NCBI GenBank assembly: GCA_902801795.1
Contig: CADCJQ010000004.1
Location: forward strand, 1 to 61,236
DNA length: 61,236 nucleotides
Source: an uncultured Erysipelotrichaceae bacterium
Lineage (GTDB): Bacteria > Bacillota_I > Bacilli_A > RF39 > UBA660
Direction of reading: 5' to 3'
Below the pieces are notes generated by a model that did not search any database, was not told the origin of the DNA, and saw only the letters and a program-made list of their open reading frames with translations. This document shows, one piece after another, positions 54,488 through 61,236 of this stretch (position 1 is its first letter; every line of letters begins with the position of its first letter). The position numbers and the translations under genes were made by a program.

Positions 54488-54513
54488 AAATCCTCCTTTT
54501 AATGTCTAACTTT

Positions 54514-54542
54514 ATTATAAAGTAAATAAGTAACTTATGCAA
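54514..54542 (-). promoter_or_regulatory. Promoter of the acyl-CoA synthetase gene
   Basis: Minus strand TTGCAT (54537-54542), 17-base spacer, TATAAT (54514-54519), about 30 bases before the ATG. Confidence 0.75.
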
Positions 54543-54599
54543 TTGGTTTGACAATAACTTAGACACATTTACTTATAATAGCAGTTTTTTATAATTAAA

Positions 54600-54676
54600 T
54601 AAATCCCTATACAAGAACTTATATAGGGAACAATAATTTATAATAAAAAAAGCAAAGAATCTTTCATCTTTACTTT
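54600..54676 (-). terminator. Two hairpins ending the rimP-rbfA operon
   Basis: The first (54649-54658 with 54667-54676, one G-U pair) is followed by seven Ts and overlaps the rbfA stop. A second, weaker CCCTATA/TATAGGG stem (54605-54611, 54622-54628) follows. Confidence 0.75.
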
Positions 54677-55017
54677 TTATCTTGTTCATGAATTTTTTCA
54701 ATAATTTTTTCAATATTCATTCCATAATCAATAGAATTATCATAATTAAAGATTAATTCGGGAGTATGTCTTATATTAATATTTTCTGCAAGTTTACTTC
54801 TTAAAAATCCTTTTGCTTCATCTAATTCATTTAATACTTTATCTTTATCTTCATCCATACATGTAAAGTATACTTTAGCGAATGATAAATCATTAGTAAT
54901 TTCTACAGCAGTTAAATTAACATTTTTAATAATTGGATTTTTTATTTCTTTAAAAATAATTTTAGATAGTTCCGCAAGAAATTGATTATTAAGACGATCT
55001 AATTTGACACTATTCAT
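54670..55017 (-). CDS. rbfA: Ribosome-binding factor A
   Basis: 115 residues, usual length, KH-like fold: start RLNNQFLAELSKIIFKEIK, core LTAVEITNDLSFAKVYFTC, end RHTPELIFNYDNSIDYG. Matures 16S rRNA of the 30S subunit. Start overlaps the infB stop by one base, last of the operon. Confidence 0.95.
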   Translation of the reverse strand: MNSVKLDRLNNQFLAELSKIIFKEIKNPIIKNVNLTAVEITNDLSFAKVYFTCMDEDKDKVLNELDEAKGFLRSKLAENINIRHTPELIFNYDNSIDYGMNIEKIIEKIHEQDKK

Positions 55018-57176
55018 TATTTAACCTCAACATTCATGAAAACTTCAATAATATCGCCTTCTCTTATATCTTGATAATCAAGAATAGTAAGACCACAATC
55101 ATAACCTGAATTAACTTCTTTAACTTGGTCTTTTTCTCTTTGAAGAGAAGCAATTTTACTTGTATAGATAACAATACCATCACGAATAATTCTGGCATCA
55201 CTGCCATTTTTAATAACACCACTAGTTACATGACATCCCGCAATATTACCAATTTTAGAGAATTTAAAGATTTGTCTAACTTCTGCTTCTCCAAGGATTT
55301 TTTCTTCATAAACAGGATCTAACATTCCTTTAATGGCTGCTTCCATATCTTCGACAACTTTATAAATAATATTATATAACCTTATTTCTACATTTGCTTC
55401 TTTAGCAAGTTCAGTTGTTTTACCATTAGGTCTTACATTAAATCCAATAATAATAGCATTAGATGCTGAACCTAATTTAACATCACTTTCTGTAATAGTT
55501 CCTACACCACTTCTTATTACATTAACCCTTACTCCGTCAAGATTAATTTTTTCAAGAGATTTTCTTACGGCTTCTTCGCTACCTTTAACATCGGTTTTTA
55601 AAATAACATTAATTTCTTTAGCCCCATCTTTAACTAAAGAATATAAATCATCTAAACTCATACCACTACGGTTTGTATCTTTATTATGTGATTTTAGTTT
55701 TCTTTGTTCTGAAACATTTCTTGCTTCTTTTTCCGTTTCAAAAGCCATAAATTTATCACCAGCCGTTGGTAATTCATTAATACCTGTTATTTCAACTGGA
55801 GTAGATGGTCCAGCCATTGTAATATTATTTCCTTTATCATCTTTTAAACTTCTTATTTTACCATAACTTGTACCAATAACAACTGGATCACCAATTCTTA
55901 AAGTACCACTTTGAACAAGAAGACTTACTACACTTCCTACTTTATTATCACTACGAGCTTCTAAAACAGTACCAGTGGCATAACGATTAGGATTAGCCTT
56001 TAATTCTCTCATTTCACTAATTAAAGTAAGTGTTTCTAATAATTCATTAACGCCAATTCCTTTTTTAGCAGAAATATTACATACAACAACATCTCCACCA
56101 TATGCTTCTGGAATTAAACCATTTTCCGTAAGTTCCGTTAATACACGTTCTGGATTAGCTTCTGGTAAATCAATTTTATTAATCGCTACAACAATTGGTA
56201 CACCAGCCGCTTTGGCATGATCAATAGCTTCCTTTGTTTGTGGCATAATACCATCATTAGCTGCAACAATTAAGACAACGATATCGGTTACACTTGCACC
56301 ACGACTACGCATTTCTGTAAATGCTTCATGTCCTGGAGTATCAATAAAAGTTATTTTCTTTCCGTTAACTTCTACCTGATAAGCTCCAATTGCTTGCGTA
56401 ATACCTCCTGCTTCACCACTAGCAACATTAGTTTTTCTAATCGTATCAAGAAGGGTTGTTTTACCATGATCAACATGTCCCATAATGGTAATAACTGGTG
56501 GACGATACTCTAAATCTTCTTCTCTATCAACAATTTCATATTCTTCAAAATTCGCTTTATTGGTTTGTTCTTCTTTTTTTAATTTTTTATCATAATCAAT
56601 AACAATCATTTCACAAGTATCATAATTAATCTCTTGATTAATGGTTGCCATAATTCCTAAATTAAAGAGTTTTTTAATAATTTCTGATGGTGTTACCGAT
56701 AACTTATCTGCAAGATGTCCTACTGTCATATTATCATCATAAACAATAACATCATCTTCCTCTTGATTAGTCATTAATTTGTCACGGTGTTTGTAAATTT
56801 CTTTTTTACCTTTTAAGAATTTTGCTTTTGATGAATTATTATTATTTTTATTAAACTTATTATTTCCTTTATTAATTTTTACATTAGTTTGTTTCTGACT
56901 TTCTTGTTTACCAATTTTCTCGAATTTAGTATCTTCATCTAAATCAATATCAATACTACTAACTAAATTCGATACTTTTTCTTCTAATTCTTCATCAAGT
57001 TCATAATCAGGATTTAAATTTTCTTTTAAAGAATCAATTTCATTATCTAATATTGTTATTTCTTCATCAGTTAAAAAATCTTCTTCTTTATTTTTATTAA
57101 TTCCTAATTCTTTACATAAATTAATTATTTCAGAAACATCTTTATCTACATCCATAGCATATTCTAAAATATTCAT
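55017..57176 (-). CDS. infB: Translation initiation factor IF-2
   Basis: 719 residues, a short IF-2. N-terminal acidic/Lys-rich region (1-135), IF2_N domain (about 148-200), then the GTPase domain with GHVDHGKTT (about 235), DTPGHEAF (about 281) and NKIDLPEA (about 335), and the later beta-barrel and IF2-C domains. It brings initiator tRNA to the 30S subunit. Confidence 0.96.
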   Translation of the reverse strand: MNILEYAMDVDKDVSEIINLCKELGINKNKEEDFLTDEEITILDNEIDSLKENLNPDYELDEELEEKVSNLVSSIDIDLDEDTKFEKIGKQESQKQTNVKINKGNNKFNKNNNNSSKAKFLKGKKEIYKHRDKLMTNQEEDDVIVYDDNMTVGHLADKLSVTPSEIIKKLFNLGIMATINQEINYDTCEMIVIDYDKKLKKEEQTNKANFEEYEIVDREEDLEYRPPVITIMGHVDHGKTTLLDTIRKTNVASGEAGGITQAIGAYQVEVNGKKITFIDTPGHEAFTEMRSRGASVTDIVVLIVAANDGIMPQTKEAIDHAKAAGVPIVVAINKIDLPEANPERVLTELTENGLIPEAYGGDVVVCNISAKKGIGVNELLETLTLISEMRELKANPNRYATGTVLEARSDNKVGSVVSLLVQSGTLRIGDPVVIGTSYGKIRSLKDDKGNNITMAGPSTPVEITGINELPTAGDKFMAFETEKEARNVSEQRKLKSHNKDTNRSGMSLDDLYSLVKDGAKEINVILKTDVKGSEEAVRKSLEKINLDGVRVNVIRSGVGTITESDVKLGSASNAIIIGFNVRPNGKTTELAKEANVEIRLYNIIYKVVEDMEAAIKGMLDPVYEEKILGEAEVRQIFKFSKIGNIAGCHVTSGVIKNGSDARIIRDGIVIYTSKIASLQREKDQVKEVNSGYDCGLTILDYQDIREGDIIEVFMNVEVK

Positions 57177-57194
57177 TTATTCCACCTACCTTTT

Positions 57195-57458
57195 TTAATT
57201 ATTTATTATATTTTTGATTTCCTCATAAACATCATTTGATATCTCTATTTCAAGGTGTCGTTCTAAAACTTTGGTTTTTATGGCCTTTTCTAGTGTATCC
57301 AAATCTTTCTTAATATATGCACCACGACCATTTAATTTACCAGTTATATCAGCTTTTACTTCTCCTTCTGGTGTTTTAACAATTCGAAGAAGTTCTTTTT
57401 TAGGAAGACATTCTTTAGTTACAACACAAGTTCTCATAGGTATTTTCTTTATTTTCAT
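57195..57458 (-). CDS. ylxR: YlxR/RnpM family RNA-binding protein
   Basis: 87 residues. RTCVVTKECLPKKELLRIV and GRGAYIKKD are the YlxR signatures; the GRGAY(V/I) loop is the RNA-binding site. In B. subtilis this protein (RnpM) binds and modulates RNase P (family knowledge). Lies in the usual place between nusA and infB, overlapping the nusA stop (TAATG). Confidence 0.92.
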   Translation of the reverse strand: MKIKKIPMRTCVVTKECLPKKELLRIVKTPEGEVKADITGKLNGRGAYIKKDLDTLEKAIKTKVLERHLEIEISNDVYEEIKNIINN

Positions 57459-58552
57459 TATTCACCTTTAATATTAATACCAAGTTCACTTGCATCTTTC
57501 ATACTTTTAATATCAAGTTTATAGCGTGTTAACTTAGAAGCAAGTCTGGCATTTAATCCTTTTTTACCTATTGCTAAAGAGAAATTATCATCATCCGCTA
57601 CTACAATTGCTTCTTTTTTCTTTTCATCTGTAATTAAAACCGTAAGATTCTTGGCAGGCGCTAAGGCATTTTCAATAAATACTTTAGGATCATTATCATA
57701 TTTAATAACATCAATCTTCTCTCCATGTAATTCTTTTATGATATTAGCAATACGACTTCCTTTTTCTCCAATACATGCACCAATAGGTTCAAAATTTGGT
57801 TTCTCAGTATATACTGCTACTTTGCTTCTGACACCAGGTTCTCTTGCAACACCATACATAAGTAAGGTTCCATCACTAAATTCTGGTATTTCAAGTTCAA
57901 ATAATCTCTTAACAAAACCATAATGACACCTTGATAATTTAATAACTAAATTACGTCCAGAGTTATCAACTTTGGTAACATAAACTTTAATAGTACTTCC
58001 CATTTCAATTTTTTCACCAGGAATAATATCCCTTTTAGGAAGAATTCCATTACTACGTCCTAAATCAATAAAATAATTATCGGTATCTTCTAGGGCAACT
58101 GTTCCAACAAGAAGTTCATCTTGTTTATCTTGAAAAGCATCTAAAGTTACTTGACGTTCTGCTTCTCTTACTTTTTGAACAACAACTTGTTTTGCTGTTG
58201 AAGCTGCTACACGTCCAAAATCTTCTGTTGTAACTTCTGTATCAATCGTATCACCAATTTCTAAATTAGGATTAATTTTCTTAGCGTCTTCTAAACTAAT
58301 TTCAATCTCAGGATTAGTTACTTCTTCAACAACGGTTATATAAGAATAAACTTTAATTTCTCCTGTTACGGGATTTACCGTTGCTTTACCATTAGCCTTA
58401 CCTGTATGTTTTTTATAAGCAGAGGCAAGTGCAAGTTCCATTGCTTCTAGTACTTGTCCTTTATCAATACCTTTTTCTTTAACAATGGCATCAAGGGCTG
58501 TTAAAAATTCTTTTGTAGGATCTACATATTCTACTTTCTTTTTTGCTTTCAT
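57458..58552 (-). CDS. nusA: Transcription termination/antitermination factor NusA
   Basis: 364 residues from the ATG at 58552, which follows aaaggag by the right distance and the rimP stop by one base. Domains: N-terminal RNA-polymerase-binding region (1-125), S1 (about 130-195), KH1 and KH2 (about 200-345; GACIGEKGSRI and LAIGKKGLNARLA). It ends after KH2, as in most Firmicutes. Confidence 0.95.
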   Translation of the reverse strand: MKAKKKVEYVDPTKEFLTALDAIVKEKGIDKGQVLEAMELALASAYKKHTGKANGKATVNPVTGEIKVYSYITVVEEVTNPEIEISLEDAKKINPNLEIGDTIDTEVTTEDFGRVAASTAKQVVVQKVREAERQVTLDAFQDKQDELLVGTVALEDTDNYFIDLGRSNGILPKRDIIPGEKIEMGSTIKVYVTKVDNSGRNLVIKLSRCHYGFVKRLFELEIPEFSDGTLLMYGVAREPGVRSKVAVYTEKPNFEPIGACIGEKGSRIANIIKELHGEKIDVIKYDNDPKVFIENALAPAKNLTVLITDEKKKEAIVVADDDNFSLAIGKKGLNARLASKLTRYKLDIKSMKDASELGINIKGE

Positions 58553-58553
58553 C

Positions 58554-58799
58554 CTATTCTCCTTTACTCTTTCCATAAATATCTAAATGATATTCTTCAT
58601 CAATAATATTAGCCTCATCAATCAAGGGATTAATAATATTAGTAGCCTCAACAATTAAATTTAAATCAATTATCTCAGGACTATCTAAACATATCCTTAA
58701 AAAATTATGATTATTTTCCTTTTCATAGACCACATTATCAACTGTTAAATGTAATTTTTCTAAACTATCACCAATTATTCTTTTTACCTTCTCTTCCAT
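58554..58799 (-). CDS. rimP: Short ribosome maturation factor RimP
   Basis: 81 residues, about half the usual 150. Only the N-terminal alpha/beta domain is recognisable (LEKLHLTVDNVVYEKENNHN, then NPLIDEANIIDEEYHLDI); the C-terminal SH3-like domain that usually follows is missing. The frame has a normal ggaggt site and is intact, and nusA starts right after the stop, so the shortening looks stable. Identity leans partly on its place before nusA. Confidence 0.75.
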   Translation of the reverse strand: MEEKVKRIIGDSLEKLHLTVDNVVYEKENNHNFLRICLDSPEIIDLNLIVEATNIINPLIDEANIIDEEYHLDIYGKSKGE

Positions 58800-58823
58800 A
58801 CAACCTCCAAGAATAAATTTAAA

Positions 58824-58879
58824 GAGTGGGTTTCACCCACTCAACACACTTATTATACCATATATTTTACTTATTTCAA
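58824..58879 (-). promoter_or_regulatory. rimP-nusA operon promoter with a hairpin at the mRNA 5' end
   Basis: Minus strand TTGAAA (58874-58879), 16-base spacer, TATAAT (58852-58857). About ten bases downstream lies an 8-bp GAGTGGGT/ACCCACTC stem (58824-58831, 58835-58842) with a 3-nt loop, then TTTAAATTT. The hairpin is inside the leader, before rimP, so it may attenuate the operon or shield the 5' end. It might also end the lipoprotein transcript. Confidence 0.65.
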
Positions 58880-58889
58880 GTCTTTTTCG

Positions 58890-59195
58890 TTATTTTCTAT
58901 CGTATACAGTATCTTCACCAAAAGAATCTTTAATTGTTAATTTGTTATCGGAAATAGTATACGTCGTTTCAAATGCCGCCGTATTACCTTCATAAAGAAT
59001 AGATAATTTGTTATCTTCTACTTTATAAGTACATTTCATAAGAGTCCCAAGAGCATCATAACTACATGTATTATCTTCATTAAAGGTATAAACAAAAGAA
59101 CCATGACCCCATTTACCTATAATAGTATTTCCTTTCCCACATCCAAGAACACTAAAGCAACAAACTAAAGCAACTAATAATAACATCTTCTTCAT
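58890..59195 (-). CDS. Small lipoprotein with lipocalin-like fold
   Basis: 101 residues. Signal peptide with lipobox VLGC (Cys about 19), then a beta domain starting IIGKWGHGSFVYTFNEDNTC with the usual G-x-W of DUF5640/lipocalin-like lipoproteins. Aggagg site. Function unknown. Confidence 0.85.
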   Translation of the reverse strand: MKKMLLLVALVCCFSVLGCGKGNTIIGKWGHGSFVYTFNEDNTCSYDALGTLMKCTYKVEDNKLSILYEGNTAAFETTYTISDNKLTIKDSFGEDTVYDRK

Positions 59196-59269
59196 AAATC
59201 CTCCTACATTAATTATATCAAATAAATATCAAAAAAGTAATTAATATTATAGAATTTTCATACAAATCT

Positions 59270-60224
59270 TTAATTATCATTGTAATAATTAGGATTATTA
59301 ATAATATCTAGTACTTCTTCTAAAGATAAATTAGCACACTTAGCAATAGTATTAATATTAATTTTTTCATTATGCATATTAAGTATCATTTCTCTTTTAT
59401 TTTTTAAAATACCTTCTTTAATGCCTTCTTTAATGCCATCATTTTTTACTTCAGATATTATGGAATCATTAATTCTTCTTTGCTCATCTAAAAAATCATA
59501 ATAACGTAATTTAATATCATCTTTTTCGTTCATAGCCTTAGACACCTCTTCTATTATTTCCTTTATACTATGCTTTGTATCCTTCGAATTCATCAACACT
59601 CTTTGTTACCATCGCTGCACATAAATAAAACAAATCTTTCTCATATGGACTTTTTAATTCAATTTCATTTTTACTATACCATAGCTGGTAACATTTTTCA
59701 ATATTTATGTTTAAGATTTTTTGCTTTTTGGTTAGAATATATCCCTCTTCATTTCGAAAATAATAAGTATCAAAAATTTTCTTATGTTCTTTATCGGTAT
59801 AAAAGGTATTTAAGTTAATCAAAAAAGTTGTCCATATTTTATCATAGGTTTCAGATTCCTCTAATCCACTTGTAAATACTTCATTCATATAGAATATATT
59901 ACGATTTAAAATAGTTTCATACCATTTTTTTGATAAATTAACTTCAATCATAATCTTTTGTTTTTCTACGCTTTCTAATCTTACAACAATATCACGTTCT
60001 GTCTTTTTCTTTCCAAGTTCTTTATTTGGAAGAGTGTTAGGTACCACTTCAATATGACCAACTAGATTTTCATAACGTACTTCTAAAACACATGACAAAA
60101 GTAAAGTTAAGGGCTCTAATCTATCATTATTACCAAACATAATTTTCATACATTCATCATACATTAAAGGTACCTTCTCGCCTTCTTTTAATTCATTATA
60201 GTTTTTTGTAGTATTTGTTGTCAT
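59270..60224 (-). pseudogene. Rpn-family PD-(D/E)XK nuclease/transposase-like gene, frameshifted
   Basis: From the ATG at 60224 (ggaggtgag site) the first frame (to 59568) has the Rpn N-terminal DECMKIMFGNNDRLEPLTLL and nuclease core ERDIVVRLESVEKQKIMIEV, and stops after MVTKSVDEFEGYKA. The second frame (from about 59599 to 59270) continues with the typical helical end EVKNDGIKEGIKEGI. A one-base shift near 59570-59595 separates them. Rpn proteins are recombination-promoting nucleases that spread by recombination. Confidence 0.75.
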
Positions 60225-60456
60225 TCTCACCTCCTAAAAAAATTTTTATAACTAGTTACAAGATGAGCATAACAGCAAATTATTATTTTAGTCAAATATG
60301 TAATCTCGGTGAAATACACCTTTGAAATTACCATTTTTGTATAGAATAAAATGACGATTTCAAATATTTTTTTATAAAAAATGTCAAATTGAAGCCTTTT
60401 TAGCAAAACTTTCATTTGACACTTTTTTACACTCTTTATTATTTTTTTTTAATTCA
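60225..60456. other. Spacer with no supported gene
   Basis: A 62-codon open frame on the minus strand (60415-60227) lacks a ribosome site and has unlike codon use, so it is not called. AAGTGTCAAATG near 60414-60422 recurs near other gene ends. No clear terminator or promoter was seen. Confidence 0.5.
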
Positions 60457-60942
60457 TTAATTAATATTTTTCTTTTTACAATATTCTTTACTAATTTTAT
60501 CTAAAGTATTAGATGCCTCTAAATCAGTATAAGAACTATTAAACCCCGTTATTCTAACAAAATCTTCAATTTCCTTATCATCAACCTTATTCTTTAATTT
60601 ATTACTAAATAAAGTAATATTATTATGACAACTTCTTTCATCATTTTTAAACAATATTTTTATTAAACAAAGACAAGCATCATAAACACTATTAAAAGAA
60701 TCATCAAAATATCCTTCATTACTTTCTATAACACACCATTTATTATTTGGATTTTTAAAAAGACAAGTAGCCTCTACCATTGGTAAAAAAATTAACAGAA
60801 AATTAGGAAATTTCTCTTCTCTTGCTAATTCACATAAATGATATAAAACAATTGTTTCTTCTTTCGTTAAAGTTATTTTATTAGTTATGCCATATTTATC
60901 TAACAATTCATAATAATATTCATAAATATCTATTTCTTCCAT
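60457..60942 (-). CDS. Hypothetical protein
   Basis: 161 residues from the ATG at 60942 (MEEIDIYEYYYELLDKYG); an open frame reaches 61008 but its extension is a hydrophobic stretch without a ribosome site. Soluble, mostly helical, with several Cys (VYDACLCLIK). Not recognised. Confidence 0.7.
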   Translation of the reverse strand: MEEIDIYEYYYELLDKYGITNKITLTKEETIVLYHLCELAREEKFPNFLLIFLPMVEATCLFKNPNNKWCVIESNEGYFDDSFNSVYDACLCLIKILFKNDERSCHNNITLFSNKLKNKVDDKEIEDFVRITGFNSSYTDLEASNTLDKISKEYCKKKNIN

Positions 60943-60979
60943 ATGTCCCCCAAAAAACATTATAAAACAAAGTAAATAA

Positions 60980-61236
60980 TTATGCAAAAAGGAAGAAAAT
61001 AATAACAATTATTAATAAGAATATTCCTAATCCTAGAGCAATCCCTCGATTATTATTTTCCAAAATAATAGCATCATAAGGATTCTTACTATTATATTTA
61101 ATTACAACATCAGAACCAACTTCCACATATTTTTTATATTCATCTACTAAACGATATTTTTTAGAATTAACTTCATACTCAACAATTATATGATCTTTTC
61201 GACGTCTTAAATTATATTCAATAACTTTTCCATTAG
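60980..61236 (-). CDS. Membrane protein, DUF3592-like (partial, cut by window end)
   Basis: 85 codons of an open frame entering from the right edge and stopping at 60980-60982. It reads VIEYNLRRRKDHIIVEYEV, then KYVEVGSDVVIKYNSKNPYD and a C-terminal helix GLGIFLLIIVIIFFLFA. The beta-strand pattern followed by NPYD and a final helix resembles DUF3592 membrane proteins. The start is outside the window. Confidence 0.75.
   Translation of the reverse strand, partial: NGKVIEYNLRRRKDHIIVEYEVNSKKYRLVDEYKKYVEVGSDVVIKYNSKNPYDAIILENNNRGIALGLGIFLLIIVIIFFLFA

Noticed and set aside
60227..60415. 62-codon minus-strand open frame
   Set aside because: No ribosome site, mixed composition, and it overlaps the real start region of the Rpn-type gene.

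Overview
The window comes from an AT-rich, low-GC Firmicutes-type bacterium that has a cell wall, uses TGA as a stop codon (standard bacterial code), and most resembles uncultured gut Bacilli (RF39 / Mollicutes-neighbour type). This placement rests on the dnaG-rpoD-trmK and rimP-nusA-ylxR-infB-rbfA gene orders, the arginine deiminase operon, sortase, D,D-carboxypeptidase and L,D-transpeptidase genes, and SipW/TasA-type surface proteins. Almost every gene is on the minus strand. No tRNA, rRNA, CRISPR array or insertion sequence was seen.

Layout: 1-3.4 kb holds two near-identical surface-protein genes. The left one is cut by the window edge. Between them lies a 73-nt A-rich sequence (888-960, minus strand) with every mark of the template repeat (TR) of a diversity-generating retroelement (DGR). 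The complete neighbour gene carries two matching variable repeats (VR; 1186-1264 and 1876-1954), and 22 of 24 substitutions fall on template adenines. Two further surface proteins of the same type (24.9-26.8 kb and 35.7-38.1 kb) end in the same kind of GC-rich, C-ending-codon island but with other sequences, so their templates must lie elsewhere. No reverse transcriptase or Avd gene is in the window. 3.7-12.2 kb: HTH regulator, trmK, sigma factor, primase, RNase J with a degenerate active site, DinD behind a structured leader, a FAD oxidoreductase. 12.4-18 kb: cell-surface and membrane proteins. 18.04-18.37 kb: a probable par/Fst-like type I toxin-antitoxin unit. 18.4-24.6 kb: ATP-grasp and transglutaminase-like pair, enolase, murD, L,D-transpeptidase. 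27-35.1 kb: GntR-controlled ABC exporter, lipoproteins, a LuxR-tailed membrane protein, D,D-carboxypeptidase. 38.2-45.1 kb: amino-acid ABC transporter and the arcA-arcB-arcC-antiporter operon, with a frameshift in arcB. 45.2-49.2 kb: capsule-type tyrosine phosphatase/kinase pair, sortase and a surface protein. 49.3-54.5 kb: VanZ-like, scpB, rhodanese, a frameshifted hybrid kinase, an acyl-CoA synthetase. 54.7-58.8 kb: translation/transcription operon. 58.9-61.2 kb: lipoprotein, broken Rpn-type nuclease gene, hypothetical genes.

How the parts fit: the surface proteins share an N-terminal TasA/camelysin-like export region and C-terminal C-type-lectin-like domains whose exposed loops are the variable repeats. 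The DGR would diversify what the cell displays. Single-base frameshifts in arcB, the hybrid kinase, the Rpn gene and two small genes are either genuine decay or assembly errors. Read-level data would tell which.
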